58,677 nt of DNA, taken from the IMG/VR virus record IMGVR_UViG_3300043429_001390, positions 1 through 58,677 of that record. One strand, given 5' to 3'. This stretch comes from a virus. The notes under the pieces are model-generated. The model worked only from the letters and a program-made list of their open reading frames with translations. It was not told the origin of the DNA and ran no database searches. Made by a program: the position numbers and the translations under genes. This document shows positions 42,029 to 49,497 of this stretch, piece after piece; the first letter of the stretch is position 1, and every line of letters begins with the position of its first letter.

Positions 42029-43144
42029 ATGACCGTCACCAAGCTCGACAAGGCCAAGGTCGCCATCGTCACGCAGCAACCGTTCTTCGCCTCCATCCTG
42101 TTGAAGCGCAAGCTCATCGAGGACAAGTCGATCCCCACGGCCGCCGTCGACCAGCGCGGCCAGATCTACTACAACCCCGACTTCATCGAGAAGCTCACGG
42201 TCGACCAAGCCGTGTTCCTCCTCGCACACGAGGTCGGCCACGTCATCGGCCAGCACGCTGCGCGACGTGGTGCACGCACCGCCCGACGCTGGAACATCGC
42301 CGGCGACGCCTGGATCAACGACATGCTCAAGGACGCCAAGGTCGGCGACTTCATCACCGGCGGCGTGGACATGCCCGGCTCCAAGGACGACACGGTCGAC
42401 GCCATCTACAACCGGCTGCCCGAAGACGACGGCCAGGACGGCTCCGGCAAGGTGCCGGGCATCGGCGATGACCTCATCGAGCGCGGAACACCACTCACGC
42501 AAGACGAGGCCGACAAGATCGACGCCGAGACGCGCGTGGAGGTCGCGCAGGCCGCACAGGCCGCCAAGATGCAGGGCAAGCTGCCTGCCGCCATCCAGAA
42601 GATCGTGGCCGACCTGCTCGACCCGGGCACGCCCTGGTACGAGATCCTGGAGCGCTACATGACCTCGTTCAAGCGCGGCGAAGTGTCGTGGGCGCGCCCC
42701 AACCGGCGCTTCGAGCAGTACCTGCCGTCGCCCGGCAAGGTCGCCGAGATGGGCGAGGTCGTCATCCAGATCGACGTCAGCGGCTCCATCAGCCCGCGCG
42801 AGCTGAACTACTACAACGGCCACCTCGCTCGCATCCTCGAGCAGTGCGCCCCGGAGCGCGTGCACGTCTTGTACACCGACACCCGCGTGTGCAAGCACGA
42901 CGTCTTCGAGCGCGGTGAGGAGTTCGCCCTGCAGTTCTACTCCGGCGGCGGCACCGACATGGAGGCCGGCTTCACCTACCTCGACGACAAGGGCATCGAC
43001 CCCGAGGTGTTCGTCTGCCTGACCGACGGCTACACGTCCTTCAACGTGGGTAGCAAGCCCGCCTACCCTGTCGTGTGGTGCATCTCGTCTGACGTGGAGG
43101 CGCCGTACGGCGACGTCATCCACTTCACCATGGACGCATCATGA
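42029..43144 (+). CDS. metallopeptidase-like (HEVGH) plus VWA domain protein, DUF2201-type, 371 aa
   Basis: N-terminal zinc-peptidase-like domain with LLAHEVGH (His67, Glu68, His71). The C-terminal von Willebrand A domain has the full MIDAS set: DVSGS (Asp249, Ser251, Ser253), GGGTDM (Thr309) and LTDGY (Asp333). This peptidase-VWA pairing is known from DUF2201 proteins, which go with MoxR ATPases. A MIDAS metal would hold a partner; the peptidase half may be active or only structural. The linker (about 125-205) is acidic, Gly- and Gln/Ala-rich. Probably the effector of the module. Confidence 0.85.
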   Translation: MTVTKLDKAKVAIVTQQPFFASILLKRKLIEDKSIPTAAVDQRGQIYYNPDFIEKLTVDQAVFLLAHEVGHVIGQHAARRGARTARRWNIAGDAWINDMLKDAKVGDFITGGVDMPGSKDDTVDAIYNRLPEDDGQDGSGKVPGIGDDLIERGTPLTQDEADKIDAETRVEVAQAAQAAKMQGKLPAAIQKIVADLLDPGTPWYEILERYMTSFKRGEVSWARPNRRFEQYLPSPGKVAEMGEVVIQIDVSGSISPRELNYYNGHLARILEQCAPERVHVLYTDTRVCKHDVFERGEEFALQFYSGGGTDMEAGFTYLDDKGIDPEVFVCLTDGYTSFNVGSKPAYPVVWCISSDVEAPYGDVIHFTMDAS

Positions 43145-43290
43145 AAGAGCTAGACGAACTCCTGGCCGCCTTCGAGCGGCTGCTGAAGATCTGCCACGAG
43201 GCGCTGTCACCGACGGCAACGCCCAGGCAGAAGAGCGAAGCCAGAGCGGTCATCAACGACTGGCTTTCGACCCGAGGGCAATCGCGTTAG
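43141..43290 (+). CDS. small helical protein, 49 aa
   Basis: Direct translation: MKELDELLAAFERLLKICHE, then ALSPTATPRQKSEARAVIND and a short tail. Two helices with a Pro/Thr turn. ATGA overlap with the VWA gene suggests it is co-expressed with that module; the hairpin at 43306 follows. Confidence 0.6.
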   Translation: MKELDELLAAFERLLKICHEALSPTATPRQKSEARAVINDWLSTRGQSR

Positions 43291-43305
43291 CGTCTGCCTA
43301 CACAC

Positions 43306-43327
43306 GGGGCCTGGTACGCCAGGCCCC
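43306..43327 (+). terminator. strong hairpin GGGGCCTGG-TACG-CCAGGCCCC
   Basis: A perfect nine-pair stem and TACG loop after the MoxR-VWA block and before the 238-aa gene. No T-run, so partial termination or transcript processing is more likely than full stop. Confidence 0.65.
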
Positions 43328-43357
43328 AGCAACTCACTCACTCAGAGGTTACACACC

Positions 43358-44074
43358 ATGGCACTCGTACGTATCTCCCGACAGCTCATCTCCGACGTCG
43401 AAACCCGGTGCAACGTCATGCGCAACGCCGAGGTCAATGAGCAGGATTACCCGTCCACCGAACGGCAAGGGTCCGCCCCCGAACTCGCCACGATCCAGGC
43501 CTTCATGTGGGGGGACCACGAGCACCTGCGCACCTTGATGCCTACCGACTGGTGCGCGGTCGCAAACGACTTCTCGGTCACCACCACGTACAGGCACGAC
43601 GACGGCCACCTTGAGACCACCGCGCCCGTGACGTTCACGTTCAGCAGCCTCATGACCCTCCCGCCCAAGACCAGCTTGGGGTACCGCAACGGCAAGTACA
43701 ACTGCGCCCAGGTCAACGTCCAGTACGAGGTCATCGAGCAGGCCTTCGAGGACCCGAAACACCCGCATCACATGGTGGCCTGCGCGGTGATGGCCATCGT
43801 CGACCGCGAGAAGCGCCAACGCAAGATCGAGACGGTGTGGCGCGTGCGGGTCGCCAACCTCAAGGACTTCCTGGGCAAGTGCAAGAGCCTCAACGAGGCC
43901 ATCAAGCTCTGGCCGCAGGTCAAGCTCTACGTGCCGCAGAGCTACATCGACACGGTGGAGACGCCGGTCGTGCGCACGCAGGCTGCGGCGCGCAAGGAGA
44001 AGGTCACCGAAGGGCTCGACACCGACGGTCTCACGGCCGCTGCCATCGCAGCCAAGCTCGCGGGGGTGCTGTGA
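43358..44074 (+). CDS. Nmad5-like (nucleotide-modification-associated) protein?, 238 aa
   Basis: Helical N-terminus (VRISRQLISDVETRCNV), a beta-rich middle, and a C-terminal 'FLGKCKSLNEAIKLWPQVKLYVP' ending that is like the 'TLxxLlxxWPExxxxvP' end of Nmad5 domains. If correct, it would relate to modified DNA bases, but no modification enzyme is recognised in the window and the match is by eye. ATG at 43358. Confidence 0.45.
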   Translation: MALVRISRQLISDVETRCNVMRNAEVNEQDYPSTERQGSAPELATIQAFMWGDHEHLRTLMPTDWCAVANDFSVTTTYRHDDGHLETTAPVTFTFSSLMTLPPKTSLGYRNGKYNCAQVNVQYEVIEQAFEDPKHPHHMVACAVMAIVDREKRQRKIETVWRVRVANLKDFLGKCKSLNEAIKLWPQVKLYVPQSYIDTVETPVVRTQAAARKEKVTEGLDTDGLTAAAIAAKLAGVL

Positions 44075-44289
44075 TGTTCTCCCTGTCGCGACTGCGCTCG
44101 ATCGGCGCCATGCCCACTGCGAAGACGCTGGCCGAGCGGGCACTTCGCCGCGCCGAGCGCGAGCTGCTAGAAGCCCACGACGCTGTGGAGCAGGCCACCT
44201 ACGACCTGCACGCGGGCAAGCAGCGCGTGCAGAGCTACCAAGTCAAGATCGCACGGCTGCGTGCGTACATCGAGGAGGCCGGGGGGTGA
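44074..44289 (+). CDS. small coiled-coil protein, 71 aa
   Basis: KTLAERALRRAERELLEAHDAVEQATYDLHAGKQRVQSYQVKIARLRAYI is a continuous coiled coil (about 18-67). Starts by TGATG overlap and ends by GTGA overlap. Unknown. Confidence 0.6.
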   Translation: MFSLSRLRSIGAMPTAKTLAERALRRAERELLEAHDAVEQATYDLHAGKQRVQSYQVKIARLRAYIEEAGG

Positions 44290-44741
44290 ACACCCTACGA
44301 GCTGCCGCCCAGCAGGCGCTGGAGGCGTTGGAGAACAGCAGTCCGGACAACGCGAGGCCCGAGTGCGTTTTTCTTGACAAACACCAAGAAGCCATCACCG
44401 CCCTCCGCACCGCGCTGGCGCAGCAGGAGCAGGAGCAGGAGCCGGTGGCGTGGAGCACGCGAGAGCACTTCTATGAAGCGTTGGATCGCGCCGTTGGAAA
44501 CGTCCGTCAAGAGATGCGGATCAAGACTGTGACGATGCGCCGCAAAGACCACGACATTGCGCTGCCGATCATCGACGCCTATTCCGGCCATGTGTTTGTG
44601 GGCGACCTACCCCGCCGCGAGTGGCAGTCGCTGCCCGCGTGCGAGGACAAGCCTCATGCAGTGCTGGTAAATGGGTATGGATACGTCGATGTGCGTGCGG
44701 TACGCGCCATCGAGGCCGCGCTGAAGGAGCGAAACACATGA
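44286..44741 (+). CDS. conserved phage protein with EPVAW motif, 151 aa
   Basis: GTG start. N-terminal helix AAAQQALEALENSSPDNA, then ALRTALAQQEQEQEPVAW, a recurring signature in beta-proteobacterial phages, joined to a unique second half (FVGDLPRREWQSLPACEDKPHAVLVNGYGYVDVRAVRAIEAAL). Function unknown. Confidence 0.65.
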   Translation: MNTLRAAAQQALEALENSSPDNARPECVFLDKHQEAITALRTALAQQEQEQEPVAWSTREHFYEALDRAVGNVRQEMRIKTVTMRRKDHDIALPIIDAYSGHVFVGDLPRREWQSLPACEDKPHAVLVNGYGYVDVRAVRAIEAALKERNT

Positions 44742-44750
44742 CCTAATCAC

Positions 44751-44779
44751 TTGCTAACTCGTTAGCCTCCTGTCACAAT
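44751..44779 (+). promoter_or_regulatory. sigma70-type promoter
   Basis: TTGCTA (44751-44756), 17 bases, CACAAT (44774-44779), in a 70-base gap and 35 bases before the next ATG. It would serve the HTH-like gene and the small genes behind it. The gap also has GTTAGC twice. Confidence 0.55.
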
Positions 44780-44813
44780 CGTTAGCACCTGTTCAACAAC
44801 TCAGTGATTCACC

Positions 44814-45233
44814 ATGAACATGTACACCGTCTCCGACCTCCGCTCTGAGGTCAACTGGCTGCCCCACACCAAGCTTCTCGCCTTCCTCAAGGCCAAGAAG
44901 ATCGCGCCTGCCCACCAAGTCGTGGCCGGCAAGCGCACGTTCCGCCTGTACGACGAGGCAGCACTCATCAAGTGCCGCGCGCTGCGCAAGGCCTACGACG
45001 AGAAGCGCGGCCTGACCAAGAAGTCGCCCGAGCCCGCGCCCGCGCAGCAGCCCTACGCCCCCTCGGTTGCCGCACTGCACCTCGCCATCGAACGCATGGC
45101 CGAGCAGATCACGCGCATGGGCACGCAGCTCGACATCCTGGTCAAGGAGCTGGGCAGTACCGCCAGCTTCGATGACGCGCCCGCGCCCGCACCGGCACCC
45201 GCACCCGCACCCGCGGTCGGAGGCACAGATTGA
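44814..45233 (+). CDS. putative DNA-binding protein, 139 aa
   Basis: An N-terminal winged-helix-like segment (YTVSDLRSEVNWLPHTKLLAFLKAKKIAPAHQV, about 4-36) then RLYDEAALIKCRALRKAYDEKRG, as in MerR/phage regulatory domains; a helix for oligomerisation (AALHLAIERMAEQITRMGTQLDILV) and a Pro-Ala tail. Probably a transcription regulator; it has its own promoter just upstream. Confidence 0.55.
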   Translation: MNMYTVSDLRSEVNWLPHTKLLAFLKAKKIAPAHQVVAGKRTFRLYDEAALIKCRALRKAYDEKRGLTKKSPEPAPAQQPYAPSVAALHLAIERMAEQITRMGTQLDILVKELGSTASFDDAPAPAPAPAPAPAVGGTD

Positions 45234-45469
45234 AGTGCCCAACGTGCGGCGCCTGGACCCAGGTGCTGGAGACGCGATCACACCGCCGGGCGAACGCCAA
45301 GAGGCGTCGCTACGAGTGCGCGAACCAGCACCGGTTCACAACCCTGGAGTCCGTCATTTCCCCGCGTGGCCCTTCCTTCGCGTCTGGAGAGACGGAGTCC
45401 TCTACATCAACCGAGCCCCGCGACGAAAGCGGGATCTCAAGAGTTACGGAGAAGCACCATGGTGAATAG
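45230..45469 (+). CDS. NrdR-like zinc ribbon protein, 79 aa
   Basis: TTG start overlapping the previous stop. MKCPTCGAWTQVLETR...RRRYECANQHRFTTLE matches the zinc-ribbon half of NrdR (Cys3, Cys6, then a C-x3-H pair in place of C-x2-C), without its ATP-cone. DNA binding by such ribbons makes it a possible phage regulator. The C-terminal half is Ser/Glu-rich and unstructured. Overlaps the next gene by 11 bases. Confidence 0.65.
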   Translation: MKCPTCGAWTQVLETRSHRRANAKRRRYECANQHRFTTLESVISPRGPSFASGETESSTSTEPRDESGISRVTEKHHGE

Positions 45470-45665
45470 CTTTGGATGCAAGGGCCCGTGCGACCAAGGC
45501 CGCAAGAACTGCCCCCACCCGCAGGCCTGCGAGCTCGACGACGAGCCGGAGTACGGGCCTCGCGAGTGGTTCGACAGCACCCTGTTCGATGCGCTGTGTG
45601 TCGTGGCGGTCATCACGTGCGTCCTGGCTGTCGCGGCCGCAGCGTACTGGGCGGGTTCGCAGTGA
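45459..45665 (+). CDS. Cys-rich membrane-anchored mini-protein, 68 aa
   Basis: MVNSFGCKGPCDQGRKNCPH then PQACE gives four Cys in 22 residues; a C-terminal span LCVVAVITCVLAVAAAAYWAG. Common small-gene type in phages of high-GC proteobacteria. Topology suggests a small metal-binding head on a membrane anchor. Confidence 0.6.
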   Translation: MVNSFGCKGPCDQGRKNCPHPQACELDDEPEYGPREWFDSTLFDALCVVAVITCVLAVAAAAYWAGSQ

Positions 45666-46021
45666 TCACACCGCCCAACAACAAGGGCCGGCGCATCTTC
45701 AAGATCAACGCCTTCACGCAGGCCAAGCTGGTCAAGCTGATGCTCGAAGGCACGTACACCTGTGCGGAGCTGGCCGAGCAGACAGGCCTTCACTACGTGA
45801 CGGTGCTGGGCTACTGCCGCGCGTTCCACCGCGAGGGCGCAGCTCACATCAGCATGTACGAGAAGGACAGCCGAGGCCGCGACTCGCTGAAGGTCTACAA
45901 GATCGGGCCGGGCAAGGACGCCAAGCGCTCCAAGCTCACACCGGCACAGCGACAAGAGCGCGTGCGCAAGCGCAAGCAGATGGCCGCCATGCTCGGGCTC
46001 ACCGCAGGATCGCCATCATGA
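45662..46021 (+). CDS. helix-turn-helix protein, 119 aa
   Basis: GTG start. FTQAKLVKLMLEGTYTCAELAEQTGLHYVTVLGYCRAFHREG (about 18-60) is a resolvase/sigma-like helix-turn-helix with the recognition helix after 'TGLHYVTV'. The C-terminal third is Lys/Arg-rich. Probably a DNA-binding regulator. Confidence 0.65.
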   Translation: MITPPNNKGRRIFKINAFTQAKLVKLMLEGTYTCAELAEQTGLHYVTVLGYCRAFHREGAAHISMYEKDSRGRDSLKVYKIGPGKDAKRSKLTPAQRQERVRKRKQMAAMLGLTAGSPS

Positions 46022-46197
46022 AAGACCAAGACATCCTCGGTCGGCTCGTGCGCATCGAGACTCGACTGAGCAAGCTCATGACCTTCTTCGGGCTCAACCC
46101 GCACACGGGCGAGCCCTTGCCCAACGACAAGCAAAGGACCAACGATGGACCGCGAACCCAAAAGATCGAGCGCCAACAACGTCCAGATAGGCGGTGA
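46018..46197 (+). CDS. small hypothetical protein, 59 aa
   Basis: MKDQDILGRLVRIETRLSKL, a helix, then a polar C-terminus that reads through the start of the next gene in another frame (53-base overlap). ATGA overlap with the previous gene supports the start; the long overlap makes the C-terminal part uncertain. Confidence 0.45.
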   Translation: MKDQDILGRLVRIETRLSKLMTFFGLNPHTGEPLPNDKQRTNDGPRTQKIERQQRPDRR

Positions 46198-46378
46198 CCA
46201 CTACAAGTCCAAGGCGATCCAGCCCTGGGACTACATCGCAGCCAACAACCTCGGGTTCTTCGAGGGGAACATCGTGAAGTACATCACCCGCTGGAGAGAC
46301 AAGGGCGGCCACGGCGACCTGCTCAAGGCCCGCCACTACCTGGACAAGCTCATCGAGCTTGAGGAGCAAGCGCAATGA
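46145..46378 (+). CDS. DUF3310 protein, 77 aa
   Basis: NNVQIGGDHYKSKAIQPWDYIAANNLGFFEGNIVKYITRWRDKGGHGDLLKARHYLDKLIEL is the DUF3310 signature (GGDHY...iQPidyi...nL.F..GNviKYi.R). These small proteins are common in phages and sometimes called nucleotide kinase-like without proof. Ends by ATGA overlap. Confidence 0.85.
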   Translation: MDREPKRSSANNVQIGGDHYKSKAIQPWDYIAANNLGFFEGNIVKYITRWRDKGGHGDLLKARHYLDKLIELEEQAQ

Positions 46379-46731
46379 GCCCCGACAAACCCCACGAGGA
46401 CCCGTCGCCCCATGACGAGTACCGGCGCTACATGGACGAGTTGAATCGGCGGCAGATGATGAACGCCTACCCGCCCGGCTTCATCGACCAGCTCAAGCAG
46501 GCTGAATACCACAAGCACATGGCGGCGCAGCAAGCCGCGATGATCAACCAGATGGCATCCAACGCCCACTCGCCCCCGCGGGCCATCACTGTCGGGAAAA
46601 CTCAACTCCGCGAGGACGACGTGCTGGATATGCGCGCCGCCGTTGCGTTCATCCGGTTCGCCATCGAGGCCGACGAGGAGATGAATAGGCTGTGGACCGC
46701 CTTCAAGGTGGCCAGAAAGCTGGAGAGCTGA
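46375..46731 (+). CDS. hypothetical protein, Met/Gln-rich, 118 aa
   Basis: A Pro/His-rich start (MSPDKPHEDPSPHDEYRRYM), a Met/Gln helix (HKHMAAQQAAMINQMAS) and a helical end (DMRAAVAFIRFAIEADEEMNRLWTAFKVA). Coupled to DUF3310 by overlap. Unknown. Confidence 0.6.
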   Translation: MSPDKPHEDPSPHDEYRRYMDELNRRQMMNAYPPGFIDQLKQAEYHKHMAAQQAAMINQMASNAHSPPRAITVGKTQLREDDVLDMRAAVAFIRFAIEADEEMNRLWTAFKVARKLES

Positions 46732-46733
46732 AC

Positions 46734-47009
46734 ATGGGCATCCGCAAGTGGCTCCGCAACTGGCTCACCAGTGACGTTCCTCAGGGAGGAGCGATGGCGT
46801 CCATGGACCCTCCCTCGCAGCGGGACACTACCCCCACGTGCCGTGTGTCCGTCCTCAAGGCGATGAACGGGCGCGTGCTGGAGGTGGGGATCTACAAGCC
46901 CAACCCCCGAGGCCCCGACTGGACGTTCGAGCTGTTCATCGTCCCCGAGAACGCGACCATCGCGTCTGCCATCACAACCGTGTTCGCCATGAAGGCGTTG
47001 GAGAACTAG
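46734..47009 (+). CDS. hypothetical protein, 91 aa
   Basis: MGIRKWLRNWLTSDVPQGGA then CRVSVLKAMNGRVLEVGIYK and DWTFELFIVPENATIASAITTVFAMKAL: a beta-hairpin and C-terminal helix. The codons for Arg-Asp-Thr-Thr happen to spell GGGACACTACC, a half of the palindromic repeat (see rejected list). Unknown. Confidence 0.6.
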   Translation: MGIRKWLRNWLTSDVPQGGAMASMDPPSQRDTTPTCRVSVLKAMNGRVLEVGIYKPNPRGPDWTFELFIVPENATIASAITTVFAMKALEN

Positions 47010-47327
47010 ATGAGACCGAGCTACCGAGAAGTGGAGATGGACGTCCTGCGCTGGGCTGAGGCCCGCAGGATCATTCCCAACAGCACCCCGGCCGCGCAGT
47101 TCATGAAGGCTGTGTCGGAGATGGGTGAGCTGTCGGATGCGCTGACCGAGAACGACCGCGAGGCCACGAAGGACGCAGTGGGTGACGTCATGGTGTGCCT
47201 CGTGAACATGTGTGCACTGCTTGACCTCGATGTCGTGGACTGCATGGCGCACGCGTACAACCAGATCAAGGACCGCACGGGCACGATGCTGCCCGGAGGC
47301 GTGTTCGTGAAGGACCCTGCCCCCTGA
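47010..47327 (+). CDS. MazG-like nucleotide pyrophosphohydrolase, 105 aa
   Basis: A four-helix NTP-PPase with the metal site pattern EMGELSDAL...DAVGDVMV (about 37-59; usual E-x2-E...E-x2-D, here with Asp for the third acid), SEMGEL preceded by FMKAV. Such enzymes hydrolyse (d)NTPs or stress nucleotides. Directly before DNA polymerase and after DUF3310, so a nucleotide-pool role is plausible. Starts within one base of the previous stop. Confidence 0.8.
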   Translation: MRPSYREVEMDVLRWAEARRIIPNSTPAAQFMKAVSEMGELSDALTENDREATKDAVGDVMVCLVNMCALLDLDVVDCMAHAYNQIKDRTGTMLPGGVFVKDPAP

Positions 47328-47479
47328 GTTGCTCACCCGCATTGCACATACGGCCGTGCGCAGCGCGGGGGCAGGATGTGCTGTAGACGCTGCGCGCGGG
47401 AGGTCTCCATAACGAGTAACGCCATCGGAATGTGCATCGGCGTGACAGCACGGAGAGACGGCACTTACAAGGACAACGA
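47328..47479 (+). promoter_or_regulatory. leader of the polymerase gene with long inverted repeat
   Basis: A gap of 152 bases with GCGCAGCG at about 47355 and CGCTGCGC at about 47391 (22-base loop). No convincing -10/-35. It may be an attenuator-like leader or a processing site. Confidence 0.45.
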
Positions 47480-49432
47480 ATGAGCTTGACACCCACCTAC
47501 ATCGACTTCGAGACGTACTGGTCCGCGGACCACTCGCTAACCAAGATGTCTCCGACCGAGTACGTCATGCACCCGGACACCGAGATCATCTCGGTGGCCA
47601 TCAAGGTGGGGAACGCACCCACCGACGTCATCTTCGGCGAGAGTGAGATCAAGCGTCACCTGGACGCACTCGACTGGTCGGCCAAGATGGCCATCGGCCA
47701 CAACATGAGCGGCTTCGACGCCATGATCATGGCCTGGAGGTTCGGCATCCACCCGAAGATGTGGGGGTGCACGGCAGCCATGGCGCGCAGCAAGTACGGC
47801 AAGACGTGCGGCGTGTCGCTCAAGGCCCTGTCCAAGGAGCTCGGCATCGGCGCCAAGCTCGACCTGGAGGCCACCAACACCAAGGGCAAGCACCTCAAGG
47901 ACTTCACGCCCGCCGAGCTGGCCGCGATGGAGGAGTACAACAAGATCGACACGGAGCTGTGCGCTGCTCTCTTCAAGGCGCTCGCACGCGGCTTCCCCAG
48001 GAACGAGCTGGTGCACATCGACATGACCACGCGCATGCTGGTGGAGCCCAAGTTCGAGCTCGACGTGGCGCGCGTGGAGAGCGCGCTCGATCAGGTGCGC
48101 GAGGAGAAGAAGCGTTCGCTCATGCACTTGGCGATGCAGCTCGGCATCGAGGAGTTCGTGACCCGTGCGCTGGATGGCGAAGCCTCCATCGAGGAGCAGG
48201 TGCGAGAGCAGCTCGCCTCGTCGATCAAGTTCGCCGCGCTGCTGGACCGCCTGGATGTGGAAGTGCCCATGAAGCCCTCGCCCACCAACTCCGGCAGGCT
48301 GGTGCCGGCGCTGGCCAAGACCGACGAGGCGTTCCTCAAGCTGCAGGAGCACCCCAACCCCATCGTGGCTGCGGCCGCGCGTGCCCGGCTCGACGTCAAG
48401 TCCACGCTGCTGGAGACGCGACTGCAAGCCTTCCTGCGTGCGGCCAAGGCGTGCGGCGGCAGGCTGCCCGTGCCGCTCAAGTACGTGGGCGCAGACACCA
48501 CTGGGCGCTGGTCGGGCGAGCAGTACAACATGCAGAACCTGCCGCGCATCCCTCGTGACAAGGAGGGGAACATCATCGACAAGCCCAGCAACGCGCTGCG
48601 TCTGAGCCTGCGTGTCCCCGAGGGGCACAAGGTCATCGTGGCGGACCTCTCCGGCATCGAGCTGCGGGTCAACCACTTCCTGTGGAAGGTGAGCTCCTCC
48701 ATGGCGCTGTTCAAGGCGGACCCGGCCAAGGCGGACCTGTACAAGGACTTCGCGTCCATGCTGTATCAGATCGCCAAGGAAGAGGTGACCAAGGACCAGC
48801 GACAGGTGGGCAAGGTCGCCCACCTCGGGCTGGGGTTCGGTGCCGGCGCAGCCACGTTCAGGAAGGTCGCCAAGCTCATGGCCACCATCGACCTGAGCGA
48901 GGAGGAGGCGCAGACCGTGGTCCTCGCGTGGCGCAGTGCGTACAGCGAGATCGTCGCCGGCTGGGCGTCGTTCCAAGAGCACCTGCCCAAGATCCTTGAG
49001 GGCGTCGAGTCATCCATCGACCCGTGGGGTCTTTGCGTGACCGAGAAGAACGCCGTGCGGCTGCCGTCCGGGCGTCGCATCTACTACCCTGCCCTCACAC
49101 GCCATCGCGACGAGGAGACCGGCAAGTCCGAATGGTGGTACGGCGTGGGCCGGCACCGGGCCCGCATCTACGCCGGCAAGGGGGTGGAGAACCTCGTGCA
49201 GGCGCTTGCCCGAGACGTCATCGCGGACAACGCCCTGGCGTTCCGAAAAGCCACCGGGCTCTCACCGGCGCTCACTGTCCATGACGAGCTCGCTTACGTG
49301 GTGCCGCAGAAGCAGGCCGACAGCCTGCTGGAGCAACTGCAGGCCACCATGCGCATCGCGCCGACGTGGTGGCCGGAGCTCGTCACGTGGAGTGAGGGCG
49401 ACGTGGCGGACTGTTACGGCGAGGCGAAGTAG
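47480..49432 (+). CDS. DNA polymerase, family A, with 3'-5' exonuclease, 650 aa
   Basis: Exonuclease motifs: IDFETYW (Asp9, Glu11), GHNMSGFD (Asp80), Tyr153-x3-Asp157. Polymerase motifs: A, DLSGIEL (Asp389, Glu394); B, R441-x3-K445-x3-L449-x3-F453-G; C, VHDEL (Asp602, Glu603). Leu449 is at the position of E. coli Phe762 and Phe453 at that of Tyr766. Leu at 762 is known to lower the rate and raise fidelity in Pol I and is used as a marker group for viral polymerases. Replicates phage DNA with the primase-helicase and SSB-like proteins. ATG at 47480 after AAGGAC. Confidence 0.95.
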   Translation: MSLTPTYIDFETYWSADHSLTKMSPTEYVMHPDTEIISVAIKVGNAPTDVIFGESEIKRHLDALDWSAKMAIGHNMSGFDAMIMAWRFGIHPKMWGCTAAMARSKYGKTCGVSLKALSKELGIGAKLDLEATNTKGKHLKDFTPAELAAMEEYNKIDTELCAALFKALARGFPRNELVHIDMTTRMLVEPKFELDVARVESALDQVREEKKRSLMHLAMQLGIEEFVTRALDGEASIEEQVREQLASSIKFAALLDRLDVEVPMKPSPTNSGRLVPALAKTDEAFLKLQEHPNPIVAAAARARLDVKSTLLETRLQAFLRAAKACGGRLPVPLKYVGADTTGRWSGEQYNMQNLPRIPRDKEGNIIDKPSNALRLSLRVPEGHKVIVADLSGIELRVNHFLWKVSSSMALFKADPAKADLYKDFASMLYQIAKEEVTKDQRQVGKVAHLGLGFGAGAATFRKVAKLMATIDLSEEEAQTVVLAWRSAYSEIVAGWASFQEHLPKILEGVESSIDPWGLCVTEKNAVRLPSGRRIYYPALTRHRDEETGKSEWWYGVGRHRARIYAGKGVENLVQALARDVIADNALAFRKATGLSPALTVHDELAYVVPQKQADSLLEQLQATMRIAPTWWPELVTWSEGDVADCYGEAK

Positions 49433-49497
49433 CTTGTCTCGGGGGGCAACTATGTGTAATGTGATGGCAATTCTGCTAACACCTTACAGGGTTTCCC

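Noticed and set aside
38832-43144. Cobaltochelatase CobS/CobT for vitamin B12 synthesis
   Set aside because: AAA+ plus VWA genes are often labelled so in phages, but no other corrin gene is present and the N-terminal HEVGH domain fits DUF2201-type proteins better.
46819-46850. An extra copy of the palindrome inside the 91-aa gene
   Set aside because: Only one arm (GGGACACTACC) is present; the other side does not complete ACACTA-N5-TAGTGT, and the bases are explained by codons.
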